Both the position numbers and the translations under genes were made by a program. Positions 35,758 to 46,360 of a stretch of DNA of 64,000 nt are shown here, piece after piece. Below the pieces are notes generated by a model. That model had not been told where the DNA came from. It made no database searches and saw nothing but the letters and a program-made list of their open reading frames with translations. Within the stretch, counting starts at the first letter, position 1. Every line of letters begins with the position of its first letter. Source of the stretch: Diaphorobacter sp. HDW4B (GTDB lineage Bacteria; Pseudomonadota; Gammaproteobacteria; Burkholderiales; Burkholderiaceae_C); the NCBI RefSeq assembly GCF_011305535.1, contig NZ_CP049905.1:1312001-1376000 (forward strand). Reading direction: 5' to 3'.

Positions 35758-38628
35758 ATGTCCGATAAACAGCAAGCCACAGACACGTCCACCACGTCCA
35801 ACAAAACGGACTACCGCAAGACCCTGAACTTGCCCGACACCTCCTTCCCGATGCGCGGCGACCTGCCCAAGCGCGAGCCGAGCTGGGTCAAGGAATGGCA
35901 AGACGAAGGCATCTACAAGAAACTGACCGACGCCCGCTGCGGCGCGCCCAAGTTCATCCTGCACGATGGCCCTCCGTATGCCAACGGCCAGTTGCACATC
36001 GGTCACGCGGTCAACAAGATCCTCAAGGACATGATCGTCAAGAGCCGCCAGCTCGACGGTTTCAACGCGCTTTATGCACCGGGCTGGGACTGCCACGGTC
36101 TGCCGATCGAGAACGCCATCGAAAAGCTGCATGGCCGCAATCTGCCGCGCGACGAGATGCAGTCCAAGAGCCGCGCCTTCGCGACCGAGCAGATCGCTCA
36201 GCAGATGACGGACTTCAAGCGCCTGGGCGTGCTGGGGGATTGGGAACATCCCTACAAGACCATGAACTTCGAGAACGAAGCCGGTGAATTGCGCGCCCTG
36301 AAGCGCGTGATGGAGCGCGGCTTTGTGTATCGTGGCCTGAAGCCCGTGTACTGGTGCTTTGACTGCGCCTCGTCGCTGGCCGAGTTCGAGATCGAATACC
36401 AGGACAAAAAGAGCAACACGCTCGACGTGATGTTCAAGGCCCATGAGCCTGCCAAGCTGGCCACAGCGTTCGGTCTGCCCCAACTCGACAAGGACGCCTT
36501 CATCGTCATCTGGACCACCACTGCGTGGACCATCCCCGCCAACCAGGCGCTGAACCTGAACCCCGAGCTGCCCTACGCGCTGGTCGATACACCACGCGGC
36601 CTGCTGATCGTGGCCGAGACGCTGGTGGAAGACACCATGAAGCGCTGGAACCTCGAAGGCAAGGTGCTTGCCGTGGCCCAGGGCGAAAAGCTCGACGCAC
36701 TGCAATTCGAGCATCCGCTGTACGACGTGGACGCGGGCTACAAGCGCCTGTCGCCCGTCTATCTGGCCGACTACGCCACCGCCACCGACGGTACGGGTAT
36801 CGTGCACTCGGCACCCGCCTACGGTCTCGATGACTTCAACTCCTGCGTCTCGCACGGCATGAAGCTCGACGAGATCCTGAACCCCGTGCAGGGCAACGGT
36901 GCTTACGCGCCCGACTTCCCGCTGTTCGGCGGTCTGCACATCTGGAAGGCCGTGCCGGTCATCCTCGAAGCGCTGGACAAGGCCGGTCGCCTGCTGGGCA
37001 CCACCACCATCACCCACAGCTACCCACATTGCTGGCGTCACAAGTCGCCGGTGATCTACCGCGCCGCTGCGCAGTGGTTCATCCGCATGGACGAAGGCGA
37101 AGGCGTGTTCACCAAGGCCGGTGACAAGCCAGCACAAACGCTGCGCCAGATCGCGCTCGAAGCCATCGAGCACACCAGCTTCTACCCCGAAAACGGCAAG
37201 AGCCGCCTGCGCGACATGATCGCCGGTCGTCCCGACTGGTGCATCTCGCGTCAGCGCAGCTGGGGCGTGCCGATCCCGTTTTTCCTGCACAAGGATTCGG
37301 GCGAGCTGCACCCACGCACGATGGAAATCCTCGACCAGGCCGTTGAGGTCGTCGGCAAGGGCGGCATCGAAGCCTGGAGCCGCGTGACGGCCGAAGAAAT
37401 CCTCGGTGCGGAAGAAGCCAAGAGCTACACCAAGAGCACCGACATCCTCGAAGTGTGGTTCGACTCCGGCTCCACTTTCTGGCACGTGCTGCGCGGCACG
37501 CACAACAACATGCACCACGATTCGGGCCCCGAAGCGGACCTGTATCTGGAAGGCCATGACCAGCATCGCGGCTGGTTCCACTCGTCGCTGCTGCTGGCGT
37601 CCGCCATCTATGGCCGCGCACCGTACAAGGGCCTGCTCACGCACGGCTTCACGGTGGACGGTCAGGGCAAGAAGATGAGCAAGTCGCTGGGCAACACCGT
37701 CTCGCCTCAAGAAGTGAGCGGCAAGCTGGGCGCGGAAATCATCCGTCTGTGGTGCGCCTCGACCGACTACTCGGGCGACCTCGCCATCGACGACAAGATC
37801 CTCGCCCGCGTGGTGGACAGCTACCGCCGCATCCGCAACACGCTGCGCTTCCTGCTGGCCAACGTGAGCGACTTCGACGCCGCCAAGGACAGCGTGAAGT
37901 TCGAAGACATGCTGGAGATCGACCGCTACGCCCTCACCCGCGCAGCCGCTCTGCAGCAGGACATCCTCGCGCACTACAAGGTGTATGAGTTCCACCCCGT
38001 GGTCGCCAAGCTGCAACTGTATTGCTCGGAAGACCTGGGCGGCTTCTACCTCGACGTGCTGAAAGACCGCCTGTACACCACCGGCGAAAACAGCCACGCC
38101 CGCCGCAGCGCACAGACCGCGCTCCACCAGATCACGCACGCCATGCTGCGCTGGATGGCACCGTTCCTGTCCTTCACCGCGGAAGAAGCGTGGAAGGTGT
38201 TCGGCCAATCCGAATCCATCTTCCTCGAAACCTACGGCACCATCGCCGCAGGTGACGACGCGCTCAGCGCCAAGTGGCAACGCTTGCGCGAAATCCGCGA
38301 TCTGGTGAACAAGGAAATCGAAGCCGTGCGCACCAGCGGTGCCGTCGGTTCTTCGCTGCAAGCCGAAGTCGTGCTCACCGCAGCGCCAGAAGACCACGAC
38401 ATGCTGGCATCGATCGGTGCCGACTTGAAGTTCGCGCTCATCGTCTCCAAGGTCGAACTCAAGGCAGGCGACGCGCTCGCCATTGAAGTGAAGCCATCGC
38501 AAGACACCAAGTGCGAACGCTGCTGGCACTACGCCGCAGACGTGGGCAGCAACACCGAGCACCCAACGCTCTGTGGCCGCTGCGCAAGCAACCTCTACGG
38601 CGCGGGCGAAACCCGAGCCTTCGTCTGA
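35758..38628 (+). CDS. ileS: Isoleucyl-tRNA synthetase
   Basis: This 956-residue class I synthetase attaches isoleucine to its tRNA. Seen: HIGH at residues 80-83 ([11 protein letters not shown]), the CP1 editing domain with [19 protein letters not shown] at 639-643 and the C-terminal zinc finger (CERCWHY and CGRCASN, about 918-946). Length is typical for the bacterial type. It lies 96 bases after ribF and 2 bases before lspA, with no T-box or other leader structure visible. Confidence 0.97.
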   Translation: MSDKQQATDTSTTSNKTDYRKTLNLPDTSFPMRGDLPKREPSWVKEWQDEGIYKKLTDARCGAPKFILHDGPPYANGQLHIGHAVNKILKDMIVKSRQLDGFNALYAPGWDCHGLPIENAIEKLHGRNLPRDEMQSKSRAFATEQIAQQMTDFKRLGVLGDWEHPYKTMNFENEAGELRALKRVMERGFVYRGLKPVYWCFDCASSLAEFEIEYQDKKSNTLDVMFKAHEPAKLATAFGLPQLDKDAFIVIWTTTAWTIPANQALNLNPELPYALVDTPRGLLIVAETLVEDTMKRWNLEGKVLAVAQGEKLDALQFEHPLYDVDAGYKRLSPVYLADYATATDGTGIVHSAPAYGLDDFNSCVSHGMKLDEILNPVQGNGAYAPDFPLFGGLHIWKAVPVILEALDKAGRLLGTTTITHSYPHCWRHKSPVIYRAAAQWFIRMDEGEGVFTKAGDKPAQTLRQIALEAIEHTSFYPENGKSRLRDMIAGRPDWCISRQRSWGVPIPFFLHKDSGELHPRTMEILDQAVEVVGKGGIEAWSRVTAEEILGAEEAKSYTKSTDILEVWFDSGSTFWHVLRGTHNNMHHDSGPEADLYLEGHDQHRGWFHSSLLLASAIYGRAPYKGLLTHGFTVDGQGKKMSKSLGNTVSPQEVSGKLGAEIIRLWCASTDYSGDLAIDDKILARVVDSYRRIRNTLRFLLANVSDFDAAKDSVKFEDMLEIDRYALTRAAALQQDILAHYKVYEFHPVVAKLQLYCSEDLGGFYLDVLKDRLYTTGENSHARRSAQTALHQITHAMLRWMAPFLSFTAEEAWKVFGQSESIFLETYGTIAAGDDALSAKWQRLREIRDLVNKEIEAVRTSGAVGSSLQAEVVLTAAPEDHDMLASIGADLKFALIVSKVELKAGDALAIEVKPSQDTKCERCWHYAADVGSNTEHPTLCGRCASNLYGAGETRAFV

Positions 38629-38630
38629 TC

Positions 38631-39134
38631 ATGGCGCGCGGCGGCTCCAGCAGCGGCGGCAATGGAAGCATCTGGCCCTGGCTCGCCTGGGCCGTGGTGA
38701 TCTTTCTTGCCGACCAGTTCACCAAGGTGCTCATCCTCGGCTACTACAAGCTGGGCGACGCCACGTACATCACGAACTTTTTCAACATCGTTCGTGCCCA
38801 CAACACCGGCGCAGCCTTCAGCTTCCTCGCGAATGCGGGCGGCTGGCAGCGCTGGGCATTCACCGGCATCGGCCTCGCCGCAGCCGTGTTCATCATCTGG
38901 CAACTGCGCGCGCATCCCGGCCAGAAGCTGTTTGCGTTCTCGCTCTCCAGCATCCTCGGCGGCGCCATCGGCAATGTGGTGGATCGACTGCAGCACGGCT
39001 ACGTAGTGGACTTTCTGGACTTCCACCTGAGCGGTCGCCACTTCCCCGCCTTCAACATTGCGGACAGTGCGATCACGGTGGGGGCGATCTGCCTGATCGT
39101 CGATGAGTTGCTGAGAGTGAAGCGCAGCAAGTAA
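38631..39134 (+). CDS. lspA: Lipoprotein signal peptidase II (LspA)
   Basis: This 167-residue membrane aspartyl protease cleaves the signal peptide of lipid-modified prolipoproteins. It has four membrane helices and both catalytic aspartates, D118 in GNVVDRL and D145 in [10 protein letters not shown] Gly/Ser-rich leader of about 12 residues precedes the first helix. The ATG at 38631 begins 2 bases after the ileS stop. A terminator follows. Confidence 0.96.
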   Translation: MARGGSSSGGNGSIWPWLAWAVVIFLADQFTKVLILGYYKLGDATYITNFFNIVRAHNTGAAFSFLANAGGWQRWAFTGIGLAAAVFIIWQLRAHPGQKLFAFSLSSILGGAIGNVVDRLQHGYVVDFLDFHLSGRHFPAFNIADSAITVGAICLIVDELLRVKRSK

Positions 39135-39157
39135 TCATCCATCTGCGACGACCTCAC

Positions 39158-39186
39158 AAAGGGCATTCCAACGGAATGCCCTTTTC
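39158..39186. terminator. Terminator after lspA
   Basis: A perfect nine-pair stem, GGGCATTCC (39161-39169) with GGAATGCCC (39173-39181), closes on a three-base loop. AAA on the left and TTTTC on the right allow action for both lspA and the convergent WG-repeat gene. Confidence 0.88.
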
Positions 39187-39252
39187 ATTTTCAATGCCGA
39201 CTTTGAACGCCCTGTCAGCGATGCGAGCAACAACGTTCATCGCATCGCCGCG

Positions 39253-42200
39253 TCACCGCACAAACGTTTTGAGCACACGTCGGAAAAAGAACTTCCAGGC
39301 AAACGTGTACAGCAGCACTACGATGCAGCAGATGCCAAGGCCCACACTGAGCGGCGTGTTGAACAGATATTTCCAGGCCCAGTAGATTTCCGAATAGCCC
39401 ATGAGCACGGCGGTGGCCAATCCATACCAGATGCCTTCGGCACGCCAGACCGCCACAGTCACGACCACGTGGCAGATCAGGGCAATGATTCCAAATAGCG
39501 TGTTCAGCAGAAGCAGCAAACCGGGGCGCTGCTCCAGTGCACCGGCCGCGCCGCTCATGGTCTGGGGTTTGTTGCTGGTCTTGCCCAGAAACATCGCGTG
39601 CAGCACAAAGGCCCAGCCCGCGAGCTTTCCGCCACCACGCGAAGACGAGTTCATGAAGTTCTCGAAAAGTCGATCACTCATGGTGGACTGCTCCGGCGCC
39701 AATGCCACCAAGGCACCGCCAGAATTCCTCTCGTCTTCTTCCTTGAGCAACGCAACGGACTTGAGCACCAACTCGCGCAACTCCGGCGGCTCCTGTGGCA
39801 CATACTCGATGGCCGACTCCCGGTCCTGCACCGCAGTGACGCACACGCGCATGGTGCGCAGGTTCTCCGGCAGATACTGCAGCCGATATCCGGCATCGCG
39901 CACTTCTTCGACACAGGCATCCTCGCTCATCATGTCCGGAGGAATTTGCTCGAACGTCTTTTCGTGCTTCTTCAGTGCAATGACATAGCGCTCGGGCGTC
40001 ATCAGACGACGTGGAACATAACGCACCGCGTTCTCGTCAGCTTCCAGCGCTGCATCCACGATGGCATCGGTGATGCGCTCGCGCGGCACGTTGGCGAGGC
40101 TCATCGGGTGCGTGCGCATCTGGGCGATCAGCGCGGACTCGTCCGTCACCGATGTGGTCTTGTTGGCCCATTCGTGCAACCAGCGCGTGTCCTCGTCGGG
40201 ATCCCATTCCGCACTGTATGGCGACTCCATCGACAACACAGTCGAGGCCTCGGGACCGATCTCCGCGTCGCGCCCCAGGGCACGATACGCCGACGCGAGT
40301 ATGTAGTGCGCGTTCTGCTTGAAGCGCGTGTGCTCCATGCCCACAAGCGCATCGGCAATCGCTGCTTCGTGGTCGCCATTCCACAAGTGCGACCAGGCAC
40401 GAAAGATGTGCCAGTGGCTTCCATCGCGCGGTTCACCCTCGTCGTCCGTATCGCTCAAATCCGCGGCGATGAGCCGCGTGATCACCGGCACACGCAGAAC
40501 TTTCGGCACGTGCGGAAATGCATAACTGTCGTCATCCAGCGCCGCCACGCAAACCTCCTGCGTGCGCAGAGCTTCGGGCACATGCTGCAGCGCCTGTCCA
40601 TCTCGACTCACGGCCGCAAGGCACATCTTTGGCGTGAGCAGATGCGCAGGCACATGCTTGATCAAGTCGCCATTGTTTGCGGCCTCTTCAGCAAGCGCGG
40701 GCGTGACGAGGTCCGGTGAGACATATTCGATGTTGCGAACATTGGTCTTCAACGCCAGCTTCACCACATCGTCCGTGCGCAACCAATGCGGCACGTCGCG
40801 CAGCGACGCGTAGTTCTTGATCGCCTTCATGACCTTGTCGTGATCCAGCAGCCCACCCCACACCTGCCCCAGTGCGTCCATATTCCAGCTCGACGGCATC
40901 TCGCTATTGCGCTCGTCCGTCCAGCTCCAATCCACATCATCGGCATACAGCGAGCGCGCAAGTTTCAACCCTTGCGGCGTCATGCACGCTTTGGGCACTT
41001 CCGCCGCGTCCCGCGCACTGCGCCGGATCAGCGCCTCAAGGCGCTCAGGCGTCTGGAATGCCACAGGCGCGTACTCCAACTCGCTGACATGGCAAGCCAC
41101 CGCGTGATCGACGATCTCGTCATCCAGCCACTGCGGCGGCGCCACGCTCAAATAGCCCTGCCCCAGCCCAACCGCGAAGTACCAGCCGTCCTTGGTTTTC
41201 GGCAAATTGTCGGGAGACAGAGGTGCCTCCACAGCGTCTCCTTTGCCTTCCGCCTTGCTTGCATCGTCACCGCTTCCCGCATGTACGGTGCTGCTCGCCT
41301 GCCGCGCCGCCTGCGCCGTGCGCAACGCATCCACGCTCGGCGCAACGCTGACATAAAGCTGGCTCCAGACATCGCCATCCCCCGCATCGCCCGACGCATA
41401 CAGCGTCAACCAAAGCTCGCGTGATTCCTCCAGCGCGCCCGTATCACCCGGCAATGCACGCTTCATGCGCACCGGCCAGCCACGCAGATGTTGAGCACCA
41501 TGCAGCAGTGGTGCAGCCTGTTCCGGGTCGGGATCGGCTGTGCCATGATCCCCGCTCAGCAGCGCCAGAAACTGCTTGCGTACCTGCTCGACCAAAGTCG
41601 AATGTTCGTGACCGATGAAGTCGTACGTGCCGTTGTGTTCCTCGTCGACATAGCAGCGCATCACACGGCACTTGATCGTCGTGGCGATGCGATCCGCCAT
41701 GTCGGGGTCGCCGTCGCTTTCATCGTCCTCCTCATCATCATCTTCATCGTTCTCGCTGGCTGATGCGTCCGCCCCTCCATCAGCGAGCGCATGCAGCTTC
41801 AGCTCGGCCTGCGCGAGCAGCCGTTCAGTGAGCGGCAACAACTCGTCCACCGAAGCAATATGCTGAAAGTAGTCAGTGGCCACGCGTCCGAAGAACGGCG
41901 TGGGAGGCAGACATTCGCCATCGCTCGCGCTGCTGTGCCACAACGGCTTGGCATTCGCATCCGTCAACGTGACTTGCCCCTGCGCAAACACAGCGCGATA
42001 CGGCACCACGCCCTCGGGGTCCATCCACGCAATCTGCTGACCATCGAGCGCAATAAACGGAACCAGCGGCGTATCCGCCATGCCGTTCACGATCCAGTTG
42101 TCCGCGTCCGTCAAGGGCTCGCTCAGGTCACCGGGAGCAGGCACGAAGCGGCCATCCTCATGCAGCAATCCCCATTGCGGCTCAGCGCCGCCATACGACG

Positions 42201-43155
42201 AAGTGCGCACCACCGCAAAGCGCCCCGTGGATCGAAACGACTCGCCAAAACTCAGCGACGGCGTGTCCAGTGATGAGCCATCCGCGCGCAAATAACGAGT
42301 GCCGTTGTAGCTGTTGCGCACGATGCCGCACGCCATGTCCTTGGCCAGATTGTCCGAGCCCCGGAACCGCTCGCGCCCTTGCATGTCCAGATACCCGGGT
42401 GGGTCCGACCAACTGTTGCCGTCCTTGTTGAAGTAGGCCAAGCCATCACTGTTGAAAGATTCGATCCAACGGAACGAAGGCTTGAGCACCCAGTCGCCAC
42501 GCGCGTTCAGAATGCCGTACTGCTCCGATGCTTCGCTCACGGCGACGACATCGTGTGCTCCGAAATTCGCATACGTATTGAACTTCGGCTCGATGCGCCA
42601 GGCACCCGAGCGATCCACATATCCAAATCGACGCTCGCCTTGCTTGTTGCGTCCCAAAGCACACGCCAGACCATTGGCACCGAAGGCAAAGAGGTTGAGA
42701 AAGCTCGCATCGCTCGTGAACCTGCCGCTCGCATCGATGATGCGCCAGTCGTTCTCGCCCACCAGCACACCCGCCGCGCCCGCACCAAAAGGTCGTGCAT
42801 CCAGAAACTGCGGAGCAACCACCACCTGCGCCGCGAGATTCACAAAACCCCAGCGACCCTCCTCGGAATAGCGCGCCAAACCATCCTCGGTGAACCCGCG
42901 TGCGTTGTCCAACGTGGGCGGAATCAGCCACTCGCCACACCCGTTGAGATAGCCCCATTTCCCGCTATCCACCTGCGCCGCACCGATCCAACCGCCACGG
43001 CCATCGTCAGTGAAATCGATCACCGACGTCAGCCCCTCCACGGGCGAGAACACGGCATCGCCATCCACAATCAAAACTCTCTGCAATGCTTTGTCCGCCC
43101 TCAGCGGCAATCGCAGCAACTGTGGGGGCTTGGTCTTGTTGGCGCGATCACTCAT
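39253..43155 (-). CDS. Giant WG-repeat protein with helical repeats and C-terminal membrane anchor, function unknown
   Basis: This protein has 1300 residues. Residues from about 20 to 440 hold WG repeats (GKWGYLNGCGEWLIPP, GRWGFVNLAAQVVVAPQF, RFGYVDRSGAWRIEPKF, QYGILNARGDWVLKPSF), likely a beta-propeller or solenoid. About 465-487 is a run of Asp and Glu. Two blocks (about 788-888 and 1012-1135) repeat a unit of some 25 residues resembling DUF4116: HVPAHLLTPKMCLAAV, HVPEALRTQEVCVAAL, YLPENLRTMRVCVTAV. Three hydrophobic helices end the protein (about 1215-1290). GAGAGGG precedes the ATG at 43155. It is monocistronic; a surface or envelope-associated binding scaffold is only a guess. Confidence 0.75.
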   Translation of the reverse strand: MSDRANKTKPPQLLRLPLRADKALQRVLIVDGDAVFSPVEGLTSVIDFTDDGRGGWIGAAQVDSGKWGYLNGCGEWLIPPTLDNARGFTEDGLARYSEEGRWGFVNLAAQVVVAPQFLDARPFGAGAAGVLVGENDWRIIDASGRFTSDASFLNLFAFGANGLACALGRNKQGERRFGYVDRSGAWRIEPKFNTYANFGAHDVVAVSEASEQYGILNARGDWVLKPSFRWIESFNSDGLAYFNKDGNSWSDPPGYLDMQGRERFRGSDNLAKDMACGIVRNSYNGTRYLRADGSSLDTPSLSFGESFRSTGRFAVVRTSSYGGAEPQWGLLHEDGRFVPAPGDLSEPLTDADNWIVNGMADTPLVPFIALDGQQIAWMDPEGVVPYRAVFAQGQVTLTDANAKPLWHSSASDGECLPPTPFFGRVATDYFQHIASVDELLPLTERLLAQAELKLHALADGGADASASENDEDDDEEDDESDGDPDMADRIATTIKCRVMRCYVDEEHNGTYDFIGHEHSTLVEQVRKQFLALLSGDHGTADPDPEQAAPLLHGAQHLRGWPVRMKRALPGDTGALEESRELWLTLYASGDAGDGDVWSQLYVSVAPSVDALRTAQAARQASSTVHAGSGDDASKAEGKGDAVEAPLSPDNLPKTKDGWYFAVGLGQGYLSVAPPQWLDDEIVDHAVACHVSELEYAPVAFQTPERLEALIRRSARDAAEVPKACMTPQGLKLARSLYADDVDWSWTDERNSEMPSSWNMDALGQVWGGLLDHDKVMKAIKNYASLRDVPHWLRTDDVVKLALKTNVRNIEYVSPDLVTPALAEEAANNGDLIKHVPAHLLTPKMCLAAVSRDGQALQHVPEALRTQEVCVAALDDDSYAFPHVPKVLRVPVITRLIAADLSDTDDEGEPRDGSHWHIFRAWSHLWNGDHEAAIADALVGMEHTRFKQNAHYILASAYRALGRDAEIGPEASTVLSMESPYSAEWDPDEDTRWLHEWANKTTSVTDESALIAQMRTHPMSLANVPRERITDAIVDAALEADENAVRYVPRRLMTPERYVIALKKHEKTFEQIPPDMMSEDACVEEVRDAGYRLQYLPENLRTMRVCVTAVQDRESAIEYVPQEPPELRELVLKSVALLKEEDERNSGGALVALAPEQSTMSDRLFENFMNSSSRGGGKLAGWAFVLHAMFLGKTSNKPQTMSGAAGALEQRPGLLLLLNTLFGIIALICHVVVTVAVWRAEGIWYGLATAVLMGYSEIYWAWKYLFNTPLSVGLGICCIVVLLYTFAWKFFFRRVLKTFVR

Positions 43156-43261
43156 TGGATGCCCTCTCATTCAATGCAATCATTTCAAAATAACAATAGA
43201 TTTACGCAATCAACAAAAGCATACCATTGGAGCTATCCGCACAGTCCGTCAGATCAGCACC

Positions 43262-43585
43262 ATGAGCATCGTTGTCTTCTACATGCACAACTACAGCCAG
43301 AACGAGGCCGCGCCCGACTGGCAACCCGAGTGCCTGCATTTCAGCGACAAGCAAATGACCGAAGCCTTGAAGCAATGCCAGGTGCTGCGCGCCGACATGA
43401 ACAATGCCCATGTAGTGATGTCATCGGAATTGCGCGACATGGTCGGCCCCATCGGCGTGAGCGCGGTCGAAGACGGCAAGACGCCCGACGGCCACGACTA
43501 CGAATGGAGCAAGGCAGGCCGCGCAGGCAAGAGTCGCCGCAACGCGAGCGAGCCACCGAAGACGCGCAAAGACATGGACCGCTGA
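43262..43585 (+). CDS. Conserved-looking 107-residue protein of unknown function
   Basis: This soluble protein begins MSIVVFYMHNYSQNEAAPDW and contains ALKQCQVLRADMNNAHVVMSSELRDMVGPIGVSAVEDGKTPDGHDYEWSKA. It has no signal peptide or membrane helix, and its tail is basic (KAGRAGKSRRN). I do not recognise a family. The ATG at 43262 is the natural start; upstream the frame enters the control region of the divergent WG-repeat gene. The GNAT gene starts 21 bases later. Confidence 0.65.
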   Translation: MSIVVFYMHNYSQNEAAPDWQPECLHFSDKQMTEALKQCQVLRADMNNAHVVMSSELRDMVGPIGVSAVEDGKTPDGHDYEWSKAGRAGKSRRNASEPPKTRKDMDR

Positions 43586-43606
43586 CGCGACAACCCAACC
43601 GACCAC

Positions 43607-44158
43607 ATGACAGTCCCCAACAACCCATTCCAATTCGTTTCCTGCACCTTCGAGCGCCACGCCGAAACGATTCTGGCGATCTTCAACGACGCCATCGAAA
43701 ACTCCACCGCGCTCTATGACTACAAGGCCCGCACCATGGACAACATGGTCGCGTGGTTCGAGGCCAAGCGCAAAGGCGATCTGCCTGTCATCGGCATTGA
43801 AGATGCGCAGACCGGCGAGCTGCTGGGCTTTGCAAGCTGGGGGGCGTTTCGCGCTTATCCGGCCTACAAGTACACCGTCGAGCATTCGGTCTATGTGCAC
43901 ATGGACCATCGCGGCAAGGGCCTCGGCAAGCGGCTGATGAACGCGCTGATCGACGCGGCGCGTCAAAGCGACCAGGTGCATGCGCTCATCGGTGCCATCG
44001 ATGCGGCGAACAGCGGCAGCATTTCGCTGCATGAACGGCTTGGCTTTCAGCATGTAGGCACGCTGCCGCAGGTCGGATTCAAGTTCGGGCGCTGGCTCGA
44101 TCTGGCGTTCTACCAGCTCACGCTGAATGCGACGCCTGCCCATCCCATCGACGGCTGA
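43607..44158 (+). CDS. GNAT N-acetyltransferase, phosphinothricin acetyltransferase-like
   Basis: This 183-residue acetyltransferase has the acetyl-CoA loop HMDHRGKGLGKRLM and later NSGSISLHERLGFQHVGTLPQVGFKFGRWLDLAFYQL. The last block and EHSVYVHMDHRGKG are typical of the PAT subfamily, which acetylates phosphinothricin, methionine sulfoximine or similar amino acid analogues. The actual substrate is not shown by context. It may be co-transcribed with the preceding small gene. Confidence 0.88.
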   Translation: MTVPNNPFQFVSCTFERHAETILAIFNDAIENSTALYDYKARTMDNMVAWFEAKRKGDLPVIGIEDAQTGELLGFASWGAFRAYPAYKYTVEHSVYVHMDHRGKGLGKRLMNALIDAARQSDQVHALIGAIDAANSGSISLHERLGFQHVGTLPQVGFKFGRWLDLAFYQLTLNATPAHPIDG

Positions 44159-44222
44159 AAACGCGGCGCGCGTCGGCTATTCTTCGCTCTTCAGATTTCA
44201 TACCGGACATCAGGAGATCGAA

Positions 44223-45224
44223 GTGAAGAAGAACACCACAATCCACAACAAGCGACGCCGCCAACTGACCATCGCCGCACTGGCCGCCGTGGCCGCCACC
44301 ACCGCAGGCATTTCGCCAGCGTTCGCGCAAGCCAGCAACTGGCCGAGCAAGCCCATCACCTTCATCGTTCCACAAGCCCCCGGCGGTGCGAACGACGTGA
44401 TCGCGCGCGCCATCGCGCAAGGTCTTGAAAGCACGCTCGGTCAGCCCGTCATCGTCGACAACCGCCCCGGCGCAAACGGCAATCTCGGCACCAGTCAGGT
44501 CGCACGCAGCGCGCCCGACGGCCACACTTGGCTGGTGACGGCGCAAAGCGCGTACACCATCAATCCGGCGCTGTATGCCAGCGTGCCGTTCGATCCGATC
44601 AAGGACTTCACGCCCGTGATGCAGTTGGCCGTCGCGCCTTATCTGCTCGTAGTGAATCCCAAGTTTCCGGCGAAGAATCTGGACGAACTTGTGGCCTATG
44701 CCAAGGCCAATCCCGGCAAGGTCGAGTTCGCATCTGCGGGCAACGGCACGCTGAATCACCTGCTCGGCGAAATGCTGAAAAAGCAGCGCAACGTCGAACT
44801 GCTGCACGTGCCCTACAAGGGTGCGGCAGCCGCAGCCACCGACGTGGTGGCAGGCCAGTTGCCGGTGACCTTCGGCAGCTTTCCCGGCGTGATGCCCTTC
44901 GTCACCAGCGGCAAGCTGCGCGTGCTCGGCGTGGCGTCCGACAAGCCGACATCGCTCGCGCCTGACATCCCGCCGCTCGGCAAAGACCTCGCCGTCACCT
45001 CGTGGTATGGCCTGTTCGCCCCCGCTGGCACGCCTGCACCCGTCATCGACAAGGTCTACGGCGCAATCACCAAGGTACTCGCCACCCCCGCGATGCAGGA
45101 GCGCTTGAAGGTGCTGGGTGCGGAGTCCGTGGAGTCGAATCCTGCCAGCTTCAAGGCTTCGCTGCCGGGCGAACTGGCCTACTGGAAAAAAGTGGTGAAG
45201 GACTCCGGCGCGCACATCGATTGA
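44223..45224 (+). CDS. Bug/TctC-family periplasmic solute receptor
   Basis: This 333-residue receptor has a Sec signal ending AFAQ-AS and the Bug-family motifs WPSKPITFIVPQAPGGANDVIARAIAQGLE, GQPVIVDNRPGANGNLGT and ADVVAGQLPVTFG-type spacing. Bug proteins bind carboxylic acids, amides or amino acids for tripartite transporters, and many in this lineage are orphans. The start is a GTG at 44223, six bases after AGGAG. No TctAB partner is nearby. Confidence 0.9.
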   Translation: MKKNTTIHNKRRRQLTIAALAAVAATTAGISPAFAQASNWPSKPITFIVPQAPGGANDVIARAIAQGLESTLGQPVIVDNRPGANGNLGTSQVARSAPDGHTWLVTAQSAYTINPALYASVPFDPIKDFTPVMQLAVAPYLLVVNPKFPAKNLDELVAYAKANPGKVEFASAGNGTLNHLLGEMLKKQRNVELLHVPYKGAAAAATDVVAGQLPVTFGSFPGVMPFVTSGKLRVLGVASDKPTSLAPDIPPLGKDLAVTSWYGLFAPAGTPAPVIDKVYGAITKVLATPAMQERLKVLGAESVESNPASFKASLPGELAYWKKVVKDSGAHID

Positions 45225-45255
45225 GCGCCGCACGCGAGCCCTCCACGACTTGGGC

Positions 45256-46326
45256 TTATCCAGCCAGTACCTTCAGCGCCTGCTGCCTGAAGCTGTCGTC
45301 CTTGAGCGAAGCCATGTCCGGCTTCGCGCGGATATTGCCCATGCGCAGGTGCCAGTCGACCAACTCATCGAGACCCACATAGGAAGGGGCAGCGTCGGCA
45401 GGAAAGTCCAGCATGGGCGTTTCGGGCACGACTTCCATGTTGTACTTCTTGAGGATGGTGACGAGTTCCGCGCGCCCCTTGTCGCCGTCGATGAAGGCGG
45501 CTCGATAGTCACGCAGCGCACGGATGTAGGCCACCATGTAGCGGCGACCGGCTTCCTGATTGCGGCGCGTGAGGCTGGCCGCATAGAGCAGATAGCCGTT
45601 GGGAAAATTGGGCTTGAACTGGTCCATCGACATCACGCGCACGCCGTTGATGCGCTGCAGCACCTGCGTGGCGTGCGGCTCGTTGATGCAGCCGCCGTCG
45701 ATGGATTTGTTGCCCATGCCCGCGACCACATTGGGCAGGCCGAGCTGCACGATCTCGAACGATTTTTCGCTCACGCCATGCTTGCGCGCCAGTTCCGACA
45801 CGAACCAGCTGCTGGGCGCGGCAAGGCCCGAAGCGATCTTCATGCCCTTGAGGTCGGCGGGCGTCTTGTAGCGCCCCGACTCCACCAGATCGCGGCGCAG
45901 CACCAGGCTGATGGAGCCATGGCCGGGCGAGTGCTGACCGGCGCTGGCGACGATGGTCAGATCGATGTTGCGCTGACGCGAATTGAAGATCATCGGGTTG
46001 GGGCCGCTCGCCAGCACGTCGAGCGCACCAATCGCCAGCGCCTGCGCCGCGTCGCCCGATCCGGGGAAGGCGCGGACTTCGACGTCCAGTCCTTCCGCGC
46101 GGAAATAGCCTTTTTCCACAGCAATCAGCGAGACCGCATCGAACATGGCGGCGATGATGCCGACGCGCAGTTTGACGGGCGGGTTCAGCGGTTGACGTGT
46201 CGCAGCAGTTTGCGCAAACACAGTTTGCGGGAGGCCCAATGCGAAAGGAACAAGCACCGCACCGGCCGAAGCGGCCAGCAGGTGACGCCGCGACAAACCA
46301 GCGGCATGGGTGGAGTGAGTGGACAT
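45256..46326 (-). CDS. NMT1/SsuA-like ABC transporter substrate-binding protein
   Basis: This 356-residue receptor has a twin-arginine signal (SRRHLLAASAGAVLVPFAL, cleaved after VFAQ) and an SsuA-like fold with LIAVEKGYFRAEGLDVEVRAFPGSGDAAQALAIGALDVL. It is last in an operon that also holds permease, ATPase, acetamidase-like, HbpS-like and porin genes. An amide, nitrile or aromatic nitrogen compound would fit the neighbours. The partner ATPase is broken, so import may not work. Confidence 0.87.
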   Translation of the reverse strand: MSTHSTHAAGLSRRHLLAASAGAVLVPFALGLPQTVFAQTAATRQPLNPPVKLRVGIIAAMFDAVSLIAVEKGYFRAEGLDVEVRAFPGSGDAAQALAIGALDVLASGPNPMIFNSRQRNIDLTIVASAGQHSPGHGSISLVLRRDLVESGRYKTPADLKGMKIASGLAAPSSWFVSELARKHGVSEKSFEIVQLGLPNVVAGMGNKSIDGGCINEPHATQVLQRINGVRVMSMDQFKPNFPNGYLLYAASLTRRNQEAGRRYMVAYIRALRDYRAAFIDGDKGRAELVTILKKYNMEVVPETPMLDFPADAAPSYVGLDELVDWHLRMGNIRAKPDMASLKDDSFRQQALKVLAG

Positions 46327-46360
46327 GACGTTGTGACCTTCTCGGATGGGATGGCGGCGT

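Noticed and set aside
35743-38562. A 939-residue open frame antisense to ileS
   Set aside because: It is a shadow produced by high third-position GC; the composition is low-complexity His/Gln/Arg/Val and the opposite strand has an intact ileS with all motifs.
41680-41770. The runs of GAT/GAA-type codons as a microsatellite or repeat element
   Set aside because: They encode the acidic linker of the WG-repeat protein in frame and are not a precise tandem repeat.
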